64,000 bases of DNA from Roseiarcus sp963721905 (GCA_963721905.1 CAVRMF010000011.1:1-64000); one strand, 5' to 3'. Shown: positions 1 through 7,882, numbered from the stretch's first letter. Translations and numbers: made by a program. The notes: generated from the letters alone by a model not told the origin.

Positions 1-915
1 GTAGGGTCGGGGACTGGCGCGCCGGTTTAGGCCCAAGTTTGTGTTCCCTGTTGGCTCGCTCTTTCGTCTGCGAGTGTCACACCATCTCGGCCGTGCCACG
101 TTTCCAGCCCCCGCCTCGTCGAACGCAGCATGCGGATTTCCCGCACTGCGCTCTCCTGTTTGCTTCGCCTCAAGGCTTATGGGGCCTATCCTGCCGGAGC
201 GGCTTTCGGCGCTGGTCGAACCCCACTCGGCAGCCATCGAACAGCTTCAGAGTTTGGTACAGCCACCCCCTACTCCACCGCGGCCAGCCGAAGCCCTGTC
301 GGCTCCGGGCTAATCCCCAGAACTTCCAGGACGTCTCAGCCTTCGCCTTGACGTATATTCTCCGCCTCAGGTCTTGCAAATCGATGGACGCCTTTGTCAT
401 CTCGTCCTTGCCTTCCTTGTGGTCGGAGACGTTACAAACAGCAGGGCTCCTTCGCTCCACGGGCATTACCCCGCCTCAACGCTACTACGAACCCATCCGT
501 CACCCTCTCGCCTTCGATCGACTTCCCGGTTGAGCCGGTTATACGATCGACCTTGCTCCGGCGATTTCGCGCCGGGACGAGAAGGGCTTCTCCAGTTGCT
601 CGGCATGTCCTTGCCACCGTGCTGTCGCTTCCACCCCGCCGAAGTGAAGGAGCCGCGTCGGTCAGATTTCGGCTCCCCCATGCCGCCTTCGCCCTCCGGT
701 TGAGGACTCGGCCTTCGGGGCTACGCACTTTCGAGGCCACTTTCGCGTTCACTGTCGTTACGGCCCGGTGACTCGTCGTCTTCCCGAGGGAGACGTTGTC
801 GATAGGCTTCAGAGTCTTGGTTTCCCGCCACCCTGCTATCCAAACTACGGGGCTCCTGACTCTTACCCCGGCAGGCCTTTCTCCTGCTGAACATGCCAGC
901 CTTCGCTGGACACAC
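1..915 (-). mobile_element. Group II intron, ORF-deleted copy
   Basis: This is a near-duplicate of the intron at 39804-41808, minus about 1.09 kb. Position 1 aligns with about 39807 and position 915 with 41808. On the minus strand the 5' end reads GTGTGTCC (GUGYG-type), with its first base at 915. By comparison with the second copy the 3' end should lie about 3 nt beyond the left edge of the window. The deletion removes nearly the whole reverse transcriptase, so the copy would need a maturase supplied in trans. It is inserted about 30 nt past the stop codon of the reverse transcriptase of the next intron (916-2899). Confidence 0.75.
170..466 (-). pseudogene. Internally deleted group II intron reverse transcriptase
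   Basis: This 98-codon remnant joins the first ~50 residues of an intron-encoded reverse transcriptase directly to its C-terminal tail. The N-terminal part matches the start of the RT at 40539-41354, and the tail (FGWPRWSRGWLYQ) matches the end of the RT at 39983-40618. All reverse transcriptase motifs and most of the maturase domain are lost. The seam lies near 311-314. It is recognisable only by comparison with the second copy, and it cannot be functional as an RT. Confidence 0.7.
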
Positions 916-2899
916 AACTGGACGTGCAGTTTTCCCGCATCCAGCTTTCATGAATGGGCTTTCACGGTCTGAAGAGACGGTATCAGTGAGACGAGGCAGA
1001 CCAGCTTGAACTCCTCTCCGCGCAGCCGTTTCGTGGGATAGTGCTTCCAGCCTGAGTTCCTCCATCGCTTCGCGCGATGCGACCAGAGCCTTCGGACAAT
1101 CCATCCATCGAGCTGGTGAAAGAGCTTCCTGACATGGGAGCGACAGAAGTAGTTTCCCCATCCTCGGATGATCGGATTGATCGTGTTGATCAATTCCCCC
1201 ATTCGTAGAGGCACGCGCCTCTTCGTCAGGGCCCTGATCTGGTCTTTGAATCGGTCCACTGCCTTCTGCGCGGGAATGGCGTAGAGATTCTGTCGGTTCA
1301 GCTTGGATTTAATCCGATCGCGGGACAACTTGAACTGCCTTGTTCCGCGTTTGATTTTAAATCCCAGAAACTCGAAGCCGTGCGCGACATGCACAATCCG
1401 GGTCTTGTCCCGGTTGAGCGTGACGCCGAGTTCTTCGAGTATCTTTTCCGCCCGAGCCAAAGCATGCTCTGCTTCCGCTCGGGTTCGACAGGTCACGACC
1501 CAGTCATCCGCCCACCGTGTGAGTTGATACCCTTGCCGCCTCATCTCCTTGTCGAAGGGAGTGAGAAGGATATTGCTCAGCAGCGGCGAGATGACCCCGC
1601 CCTGCGGGGTTCCCCGTGGAGTTGCATACTGGCGACCCTCCTCTTGGTAGCCCGCCGTGAGCGTTTGCTGAATGAGCTTCAGCACTCGGCCATCGGCGAC
1701 TTGCTTCCCGATAAGAGCCATGAGCTTTTCGTGGTCCACGGACCCAAAATAGTCTTTTAGATCCGCGTCGACGATCCACTCGTTTCCAGCCTCCACTTCG
1801 CGCCAAATCTTGCTCAGGGCGTCGGCCGTCTTGCGACCCTTCCGATACCCAAAGCTGCTCGGATCGAAGACTTCCTCAAAGATCGGCTCCAGACGGTTGA
1901 CCATAGCCTGTTGGCACACGCGGTCGTAGACCGAGGGAATGCCTAACGGCCTCGTCTTCCCCGGAGCTCCTCTTTTCGGTATCTCTATCCGTCGCACGGG
2001 TTGCGGTTGATAGGTTCCGTCTCGAAGCTCTCGATGCAGCCTGTCTAGATTGATCTCCAGATGGGCCTCGAAATCTTCGATACTTATTCCATCTGTGCCG
2101 CCACTCCCCCGATTGGCTCGAACGCGCTCCCACGCAAGCTTCAAGTTCGTGCGTGAGTAGACTTTGTCCACCAGTGAGTGGACCTTCCGCTTCAGACCTT
2201 CGAGGACGAGATGGTCCGACAGTCTCCTGGGCGCGTGTCGTTCGGGTTTTTCACATAGGGAACTTTCCATCTGCACGCTCCTTTCTCATCTGTCTCGACC
2301 GATCCTGTCCCGAACCCTCCACGAACGTCCTTCCCCGGATCACTCACGATCCGCCGTCTCCGGTCACGCGAGTTATTCGTCTCGCGCTTCAGGTACTATT
2401 ACGTTCTCCGACTCCTGCATGAGCATCGGTTCCCATTTCGCTTTCGCTTATAGGGTCGCCTACCCGGCTTGCAGCCGGGACGCATGCAGGTCTCCTGGGG
2501 TCACACGTGAATTTTCCGTATCGTGCCGCCAGCAAACACCTTGGTGCGATGGGTGAATGAGAAACGCCTTCGCCCCCATAGTGCGGGCTCGACCTTGCCC
2601 CATCTTTGGCCGACCTGTTCGTCTTCGGGGTGGCCCCCATTGACTACAGCCCGATACTTCTCCTCATGCCCTTCGGATTCCAGATCGCTCCGGACACCCT
2701 GCCCTCCGGGACTCGTGCAACCGGCTCCAGGTCCGCCTTGGCTGTGTCCGGCTTTCGCCTTCGTGCCCGTTTAGGCTTCTCCATACCGCCCTGCTTTCCC
2801 GGCCAGCGAGGCATTACCCCCGCTTTCGGATACGGCGCTCCTCATCCGAGCGCCGAGGGGACTTCAACCCCCATGACTCACACGCTGCCCAGCACACAC
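916..2899 (-). mobile_element. Group II intron with intact RT (5' and ORF part)
   Basis: On the minus strand this starts with GTGTG at 2899 or 2897 and runs about 620 nt to the start of the reverse transcriptase, a usual length for domains I-III. The leader shows intron-like stretches such as TCAATGGGGGCCACC, and a GGAGTCGGAG motif late in the leader. After the RT stop codon there is a hairpin-forming GGATGCGGGAAAACTGCACG stretch typical of the region just past group II ORFs. The intron at 1-915 is inserted there, so the 3' domains V-VI of this intron must lie left of the window. The orientation is antisense to the plus-strand hydrogenase genes. Confidence 0.65.
948..2276 (-). CDS. ltrA: Group II intron-encoded reverse transcriptase/maturase
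   Basis: A 442-residue intron-encoded protein that would reverse transcribe the intron and help it fold for splicing. RT motifs are in order: PLGIPSVYDRV near residues 110-120, DLKDYFGSVDH near 172-182, GTPQGGVISPLLSN near 222-235, and the catalytic ADD within RWADDWVV at 256-258 (A in place of the usual Y before ADD). The maturase domain X includes GWGNYF near 372-377. No C-terminal HNH endonuclease motif is visible, so retrohoming would use the endonuclease-independent route. The frame is open, so this may be the only working RT in the window. It differs clearly from the RT encoded at 39983-41354. Confidence 0.9.
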   Translation of the reverse strand: MQMESSLCEKPERHAPRRLSDHLVLEGLKRKVHSLVDKVYSRTNLKLAWERVRANRGSGGTDGISIEDFEAHLEINLDRLHRELRDGTYQPQPVRRIEIPKRGAPGKTRPLGIPSVYDRVCQQAMVNRLEPIFEEVFDPSSFGYRKGRKTADALSKIWREVEAGNEWIVDADLKDYFGSVDHEKLMALIGKQVADGRVLKLIQQTLTAGYQEEGRQYATPRGTPQGGVISPLLSNILLTPFDKEMRRQGYQLTRWADDWVVTCRTRAEAEHALARAEKILEELGVTLNRDKTRIVHVAHGFEFLGFKIKRGTRQFKLSRDRIKSKLNRQNLYAIPAQKAVDRFKDQIRALTKRRVPLRMGELINTINPIIRGWGNYFCRSHVRKLFHQLDGWIVRRLWSHRAKRWRNSGWKHYPTKRLRGEEFKLVCLVSLIPSLQTVKAHS

Positions 2900-3257
2900 T
2901 ATGGGCGAGTCCGACTTCTCTGGTCCGTTCATCGTCGGCTTCGGCCTCCGGCCTTCCCGGCGCGGTCCTTGCAAAACTCCGCAAGGACGGCCCAGAGATA
3001 TCCCGGTTCCCGAGCAGGAGGCGTCAGCGCATGCCAGTGTCTACGACGACGCGGGGCCGTCCTATGTCTCGCGATCGCGACATAGGCCGTATCGCCTTCT
3101 GCAGGACGGAAAGCATCGGCGCCCCGAAGTTGGTTTTCGCCGCTCAATGGCTGGCCTGCGCTATCCCCTGTCAACGCTTCGCTTCGCCCCTCGCGGGTCG
3201 CCGCGCATGAACTCGGGGTCGGTGCGGTTCGCTACACCTTCACCGCAGAGGACTCAC

Positions 3258-4805
3258 ATGGGCGTTTTCGGGTCAAGTGGTCAGGTTCATCGGCACATCG
3301 AAAAACTCCGGTGGCTGTTTCGGTATCCAAGGTCTGAGCCCTATTTCATGACCTGGTTGGTTCCGCACCAGATCAAACTCACATCCGGTCGCCGCTCAAA
3401 GCAGCTGCACCAATATCCCGCGTTCGGCGGATGGGGCTCAGGAGGTCGAGACCATTCTTTCACTCGGCTGTTTAAGCCAGTCCACTGCTCGGTTCCGATC
3501 GCCTGGATCCGTCAGGACCGGTTAGGTCCCGGGGATTGGAAGGATTGTGTTGGAGCGTCTGCGCTCAGATGGCCTTCATCACGGCGCCCTCGATGACGAC
3601 GCCGCTGGTTGAATATTTCCACAACGCGACGAGGAGCTTGCGAGCCAGCGCAACGATCGTGGTCTTGCGCATCTTACCGCCGTTGCTCCGGACGCGCTCT
3701 TGGAACCAGACGCTTAGCGCCGAGGTTGGCTGGTGCCGCAGCCACAGCCACGCGAGCTGTATCATCGTCGTTCGCAGCCGCCGATTGCCGGCCTTGGAGA
3801 CCCCCTGTTCGTGAGCGACCGATCCGCTCTGCCAGGGTGTCGGCGCCAGCCCAGCGTAGGCCGCCAGTTGCCTTCGGTTGCTGAAGCTGCGGAACAGCCC
3901 TTCAGACCAGAGTATTGCCGTAAATTCCGGTCCCATCCCCTTCAGCTGCGCCAGCATCGCTGCAGGCGTGGGGCACCCTTCGCTCACCGGCTTGAGTAAG
4001 GCATCCCGTTCCGCCTCGACCGCCTTCAGCTGCGGCAGGACCAACTCGAGACGGTCGAGTTCGCGGCTGATCTGCGCTTTCAGGTGCGCCGGCAAGGGGC
4101 GGCCATCGCCCGTCTTCAATTCTTCCAGCCGCGCCCGGCGGTTACGCTTCAACGGCTCATAATCAGAGACGCCTTGGGCGAAGAGCAGCCCCTTGATCCG
4201 GTTGACGTGTTCCACTCGCTCGCCGACGAGCGTCTTGCGCTCCCGGCAGATCCGGCGGCGGTCTTCCTCTTCGGGTGTCGGCGCCTTGACCATCGCGCAC
4301 ACCCGCGGCTCCCCGCGTTTGTGGGCTAAAAGCGTGCGGACCAGCGTCTCCCCATCGATCCCGTCGGTCTTCGCTCGGCGCCGGCGGCGCGAGGTCAAAA
4401 TCGACGCGGCATCGACAACGTGGCTTTCAATTCCTTCGCTCTGCAGAACGCGGTGGATCCAGAAGCCGTCCAATCCGGCCTCTTGAATGGCGATGATGGG
4501 AAAGTCCCGCCCCGTCCGCCCTCGCGCCTTCTCCTTGAGCTGGGCCAACCGCACGAGCAAGCCCGCCACATCGCCGGCCCGAATCGAATGCTTCGACATC
4601 TTCTCCCCGGCGCCGGGCGACAAAGATGTGATCAGCCAGATAGATCGGCTGAGTTCCAAAGACACAAAAATTGCGGGAAGATCTGTTTGGATAGCGGTCG
4701 ACGCATCGGTTCGGTCAGCTGCAACTTGCATGGTCGTCTCCAGAGCGGGTGGTTTAGCAACCTCACTCTGCCGAGTGCGCCGGTCGCTATCCAGACGCCC
4801 ATGGG
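3258..4805 (-). mobile_element. IS110-family (IS1111-like) insertion sequence
   Basis: The element consists of a transposase gene plus a long non-coding stretch (3258-3564) downstream of it and only about 70 nt upstream. The 6-bp sequence CATGGG occurs at both junctions (3257-3262 and 4800-4805), like the short core repeat left by IS110-type recombination. Removing the element joins GGACTCA.. to ..ATCTTTCACC and restores a continuous group II intron domain I. There are no long terminal inverted repeats, as expected for the family. The long 3' non-coding end is where IS1111-type elements carry their bridge RNA. Confidence 0.65.
3565..4731 (-). CDS. IS110-family transposase (DEDD recombinase)
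   Basis: A 388-residue transposase of the IS110/IS1111 family, which moves circular elements with guidance from a bridge RNA. The N-terminal RuvC-like DEDD domain covers roughly residues 20-190, with AKTDGIDGETLVRTL carrying the conserved acidic region. The C-terminal Tnp domain contains QLKGMGPEFTAIL and AAYAGLAPTPWQSGS, the latter holding the serine proposed as catalytic. The first acidic position appears as E (FVSLELS) where D is common, so catalytic competence is uncertain. The start at 4731 is chosen because the RuvC beta strand begins near residue 20. Confidence 0.88.
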   Translation of the reverse strand: MQVAADRTDASTAIQTDLPAIFVSLELSRSIWLITSLSPGAGEKMSKHSIRAGDVAGLLVRLAQLKEKARGRTGRDFPIIAIQEAGLDGFWIHRVLQSEGIESHVVDAASILTSRRRRRAKTDGIDGETLVRTLLAHKRGEPRVCAMVKAPTPEEEDRRRICRERKTLVGERVEHVNRIKGLLFAQGVSDYEPLKRNRRARLEELKTGDGRPLPAHLKAQISRELDRLELVLPQLKAVEAERDALLKPVSEGCPTPAAMLAQLKGMGPEFTAILWSEGLFRSFSNRRQLAAYAGLAPTPWQSGSVAHEQGVSKAGNRRLRTTMIQLAWLWLRHQPTSALSVWFQERVRSNGGKMRKTTIVALARKLLVALWKYSTSGVVIEGAVMKAI

Positions 4806-4844
4806 ATCTTTCACCTCCTACCTCCTGCCGGTCTCCCGGCGCAC

Positions 4845-5051
4845 CCGTCTACCCCATCATTCGCTGCCGGCGAACGGGTCAATTCGACCCGAACCGACCG
4901 CCTACCCGGCATCGTCGTCGCGGAAGTTCTGCATCGACATCGCTGGAATCAGAGCCGGGCCGCCAAGGAGCTTGGCCTATCGCGCGTCGGTCTCGCCAAC
5001 AAGATCAAGCGCTATGATCTCGACAAGGTCGAGGGGGCGAGGCATGGCTGA
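4845..5051 (+). pseudogene. C-terminal remnant of HoxA/HupR-type hydrogenase regulator
   Basis: From 4911 to the stop at 5049-5051 the frame encodes a Fis-type helix-turn-helix (HRHRWNQSRAAKELGLSRVG, then NKIKRYDLDK). This is the C-terminal DNA-binding end of NtrC-family activators and resembles HoxA/HupR, which control [NiFe]-hydrogenase genes with sigma-54. The receiver and AAA+ domains are missing: upstream lies the group II intron boundary at 4844. The codons between 4845 and 4910 do not clearly match the family. The downstream nickel/hyp genes support the HoxA/HupR assignment. The 5' part could lie beyond the left edge of the window. It is not functional as it stands. Confidence 0.65.
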
Positions 5052-5283
5052 CCGTGAAGGCCCGCCTCCGCCGAGCGGCGACATGGTCCGCTTTCCCCAA
5101 TCGCGGGTGCGCGTCGGCTCGAGCGGCCAGCCCTGTAAGCAATTGGGCACGAGCGCGCTTTGCGGCCAATTCGGCTGGCCGGATCGCCAGACGACCGGCC
5201 ATTGGTGCAGTCGCTGCCGGGGCGTCTGGTTCGGCTATCTGCTCGAAGTGACATGCCCGGTCTGCGGCAACCGCCACGGGTAG
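5044..5283 (+). CDS. Small cysteine-rich zinc-ribbon-like protein
   Basis: A 79-residue protein whose ATG overlaps the stop of the preceding regulator remnant (ATGGCTGA), so the two were probably translationally coupled. The C-terminal half has two CxxC pairs (WCSRCRG and TCPVCGN) about 20 residues apart, consistent with one zinc ribbon. Two further Cys lie near residues 31 and 40. The N-terminus is proline- and glycine-rich. No family is recognised. Its coupling to a hydrogenase regulator and its position before nikR suggest a hydrogenase or metal-related role, but that is inference. Confidence 0.6.
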   Translation: MADREGPPPPSGDMVRFPQSRVRVGSSGQPCKQLGTSALCGQFGWPDRQTTGHWCSRCRGVWFGYLLEVTCPVCGNRHG

Positions 5284-5606
5284 CATGCGTTCGAGAGTCG
5301 CTTTCATCCTGATAACTGGGAGAACAATGGAGAGGCGCCCGGTTTTGGCGAACCTCGTCGCAAAAAGACCTTTATCATCAATCTCTTCCGAAAAAAGACT
5401 CGCACGCGGCAGGGCAAAATAACAGGACGATAACAGGGCGACCATTCGCGTTTATCAGGGAGATAACAGAAGCGCGGAGCGGGCGAAAACAGTCCGCGAA
5501 AATCGCCTATGAAGGGGTTGGGTTATGCGGACTGCGCATGCGTTCGAGGGCGAGGCGACGCCTGACGAGGCGCCAGCCGAGCGACTTGCCCGCGGCGCGA
5601 GACCGA
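5284..5606. other. Intergenic region before the nikR operator
   Basis: No gene is seen here. It holds a copy of a dispersed CTGTTATC-type repeat (5416-5469) and otherwise unremarkable GC-rich sequence. No sigma-54 (-24/-12) promoter was recognised. Confidence 0.5.
5416..5469 (-). repeat. Dispersed CTGTTATC-type intergenic repeat, copy 1
   Basis: On the minus strand this reads CTGTTATCTCCCTGATA, a ~14 nt spacer, then CGCCCTGTTATCGTCCTGT. The same two blocks with a different spacer occur on the plus strand at 26031-26079. Both copies are intergenic. Confidence 0.6.
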
Positions 5607-5634
5607 GTATGATGAATTTATCAAAAGATCATAC
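5607..5634 (+). promoter_or_regulatory. NikR operator upstream of nikR
   Basis: GTATGA at 5607-5612 and TCATAC at 5629-5634 form a perfect inverted repeat separated by exactly 16 nt. This equals the E. coli NikR operator consensus GTATGA-N16-TCATAC. It ends 29 nt before the nikR start codon, so nickel-loaded NikR should repress its own promoter and probably the nickel permease behind it. Confidence 0.88.
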
Positions 5635-5663
5635 ACGTCTTCTCGCGATCGGGAGCCGGATCA

Positions 5664-6143
5664 ATGGAGCGCGTAACGATCAGCATGTCTGACGAACTCG
5701 CCGCCGAGCTGGCCGATTTCATGGCCAACTACCGGTATGACAATCGCTCAGAGGCTGTGCGCGACCTCGCCCGTCTGGGTCTGAAGCGAGCGCGAATCGA
5801 TCACAGCATGACCGGTCAGTGCTTTGCGACGCTTGCCTATGTCTTCAACCACCACACCCGCGAATTGGCGACGCGGCTGACTGAGAAACATCACGCGCAT
5901 CATGACCTTCATGTCGCGACGATGCACGTTCATCTCGACCACGAGAATTGTCTGGAAGTCGCCGTCCTGCGCGGCGACGCCGCGGCGGCGCGAGAATTCT
6001 CAAAATCCGTGATCGCGGAACGCGGCGTCAAACACGGTCAGGTGACTTTTGTGCCGATCACCGTTAAATCCTCGGCGCACGCGCATGAGGGGGGAGCGCA
6101 CGGCCACCGCCACCCGCATTCGCATTCCCATCCGACGGATTGA
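5664..6143 (+). CDS. nikR: Nickel-responsive regulator NikR
   Basis: A 159-residue ribbon-helix-helix repressor that binds DNA when loaded with Ni(II). Residues 1-45 form the RHH domain (MERVTISMSDELAAELADFM) and the rest is an ACT-type metal-binding domain. The square-planar nickel ligands of E. coli NikR (H76, H87, H89, C95) correspond to H77, H88, H90 and C96 here (MHVHLDHENC). The C-terminus adds a His-rich tail of about 20 residues not found in the E. coli protein, perhaps for extra metal buffering. A perfect NikR operator lies just upstream and the NiCoT permease follows 51 nt downstream, so nickel control of uptake for the hydrogenase is likely. Confidence 0.95.
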   Translation: MERVTISMSDELAAELADFMANYRYDNRSEAVRDLARLGLKRARIDHSMTGQCFATLAYVFNHHTRELATRLTEKHHAHHDLHVATMHVHLDHENCLEVAVLRGDAAAAREFSKSVIAERGVKHGQVTFVPITVKSSAHAHEGGAHGHRHPHSHSHPTD

Positions 6144-6194
6144 TAACGAGTCGAGCCGCTCGATCGGCCGGCCTGAGTGGAGGAGTAGGCACAA

Positions 6195-7259
6195 ATGAGC
6201 GGCTTTGCGTCCAGTCTCTTTGATGACAGGGGTGACAACCTCAGGGGCAAAGTGATCGGAATCTACGTTCTTCTTTTTGCCGCCAACATCGCCGCGTGGC
6301 TTTGGGCCATCACAGCCTTCCACAACTACCCGGTTCTGTTGGGAACCGCCACGCTCGCTTACAGCTTCGGCCTTCGGCACGCTTTCGACGCCGACCACAT
6401 CGCCGCAATCGATAACGTGACCCGCAAACTCATGCAGGAAGGGCGGCGCCCCGCGGCGGTCGGGCTGTTCTTTTCGCTTGGCCATTCGACGATTGTCGTC
6501 GCGTTGACCATCGCGATCGCCATCACCGCGACGGCGTTGCAGGATCGGTTCGACGCCTTCAAAAGCTTTGGCGGCGTGGTCGGGACGCTGGTCTCCGCGC
6601 TCTTCCTGTTCGGCATCGCGGTTGCGAACATTCTTGTGCTGATTTCGATCTGGCGGACCTTTCAGACCGTCAAGAACGGCGGCCGCTTCGTCGAAGAGGA
6701 CCTCGATCTCGCGCTCGCCAATCGAGGCCTGCTCGGGCGCCTGTTTCGGCGCTTTTTTCATTTGATCGATCGGAGTTGGCAAATGCTCCCTTTGGGCGTG
6801 CTGTTCGGACTGGGCTTCGACACTGCGACCGAAGTGGGCCTCCTCGGAATTTCCGCCACGCAGGCGTCGCAGGGCCTGTCGATCTGGTCGATCCTGGTGT
6901 TTCCTGCGCTGTTCACCGCCGGCATGACCTTGATCGATGCGACCGACAGCATCCTGATGCTCGGCGCCTACGGCTGGGCTTTTATCAAGCCGATCCGCAA
7001 GCTCTACTATAACCTGACGATCACGGCGGTTTCCGTGATTGTCGCGTTGGTCGTCGGCGGCCTTGAGACGCTCAATCTGATCGGCGACCAGTTGGGCCTG
7101 ACCGACGGGGGCGGGTTCTGGGGCGCGATCGGTTCGCTGAACGACAATTTCGGCGTGCTCGGCTATGTCATCGTCGGCATTTTTGTCGTCGCCTGGGCGA
7201 TCTCGTATGTCGTCTATCGCGTCAATCGCTACGACGAGATCGAGGCGTCCGCGGGTTAG
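6195..7259 (+). CDS. hoxN: NiCoT-family nickel/cobalt permease (NixA/HoxN type)
   Basis: A 354-residue inner-membrane permease for high-affinity Ni(II) uptake. The family signature RHAFDADHI lies at residues 61-69 in the second membrane segment. The second signature GLFFSLGHSTIV, FGLGFDTATEV and GMTLIDATDSILM follow in the usual order, with about eight membrane segments. It follows nikR closely behind a GGAGGAG ribosome site and should share the NikR-controlled promoter. NixA, HoxN, HupN and NicT are not separable from the sequence alone. The hyp genes downstream make hydrogenase the likely nickel consumer. Confidence 0.93.
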   Translation: MSGFASSLFDDRGDNLRGKVIGIYVLLFAANIAAWLWAITAFHNYPVLLGTATLAYSFGLRHAFDADHIAAIDNVTRKLMQEGRRPAAVGLFFSLGHSTIVVALTIAIAITATALQDRFDAFKSFGGVVGTLVSALFLFGIAVANILVLISIWRTFQTVKNGGRFVEEDLDLALANRGLLGRLFRRFFHLIDRSWQMLPLGVLFGLGFDTATEVGLLGISATQASQGLSIWSILVFPALFTAGMTLIDATDSILMLGAYGWAFIKPIRKLYYNLTITAVSVIVALVVGGLETLNLIGDQLGLTDGGGFWGAIGSLNDNFGVLGYVIVGIFVVAWAISYVVYRVNRYDEIEASAG

Positions 7260-7471
7260 TCGGCCAGAAGCCAATCAGCTTTGACCGGTTTCAATCCGAC
7301 GTCGACGATTGTCGCGAGCGATCGAACGTCGGGAATCGACGTGGGGACTAAACCGCTCTCGCGGTAGGGTGGCGCGGGTAGCGCGAGAAGTCAAAAGGCC
7401 GGGTCGACGCGAGGGCGCGGACTGTCTCAGAATCATGGGGTTCAACCGCATGGGCGACCGGAGCTTTCGCG

Positions 7472-7735
7472 ATCTCCGACAAACCCATCAGTCCGTTGCG
7501 CCAGCGGATGATCGACGACATGACGGCTCGCCGGTTCAAGGAGAAGGCGCCGAAGGATTACGTCCGGGACGTCAAGACCTTCGCGGCCTTTCTCGGCCGG
7601 TCGCCGGACACGGCCACGAGCGAGGACCTTCGCCGCTTCCAGCTGCACATGGCGCAGCAACAGATCAGCGCAGGGTCCATCAACGCCGGCGTCTCGGCGC
7701 TCCGCTTCTTTTTCGTCGCCACTATTTCGCCTTGA
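7472..7735 (+). pseudogene. N-terminal fragment of a tyrosine recombinase
   Basis: The frame encodes the SAM-like core-binding domain of integrases often found beside IS91-type elements: PISPLRQRMIDDMTARRF, then DYVRDVKTFAAFLGRSPDTA and SINAGVSALRFFF. It stops at 7733-7735, before any catalytic domain (no R..HxxR..Y), so at least 200 residues are missing. The N-terminal boundary is uncertain; the frame runs back past 7472 without a convincing start codon. It is a relic of an earlier insertion between the nickel permease and the genes that follow. Confidence 0.65.
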
Positions 7736-7882
7736 ATTGTTCGAACAATAGCCAACAATAGGCATGGTCCGAGGCGGCGCGCTTCGCTTTGACGGCGACG
7801 ACGACGCGGACCGCGACGAGTGAACGATCAAGGCTCGTCGGAATCGAGGAGTAATGGCGTCCTAACGAACAGGGAGGCGGGC

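Larger units (their letters stand above)
2900..4844 (-). mobile_element. 5' part of a third group II intron (interrupted)
   Basis: On the minus strand the sequence starting at 4844 reads GTGCGCCGGGAGACCGGCAG, a group II intron type 5' end. It continues through the IS110 insertion to 3257-2900, where domain I-like stretches occur (for example CAGCCATTGAGCGGCGAAAA). About 400 nt of intron remain once the insertion is subtracted. The next intron begins at 2899, so the RT and 3' domains of this outer intron should lie left of the window. No RT for it is visible. The 5' exon side (4845 upward) leads into the HoxA-like remnant. The assignment rests on motif recognition, not on folding. Confidence 0.5.

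Noticed and set aside
39..771. Several overlapping plus-strand frames across the intron at 1-915
   Set aside because: They run antisense to the intron, use its structured RNA sequence, and recur as the same shadows in the copy at 39807-41808.
2881..2900. The possibility that one single intron begins at 4844 and owns the RT at 948-2276
   Set aside because: That would make the leader before the RT about 1.0 kb even after subtracting the IS. A second GTGTG start at ~2899 gives the usual ~620 nt, so two introns fit better, though this is not proven.
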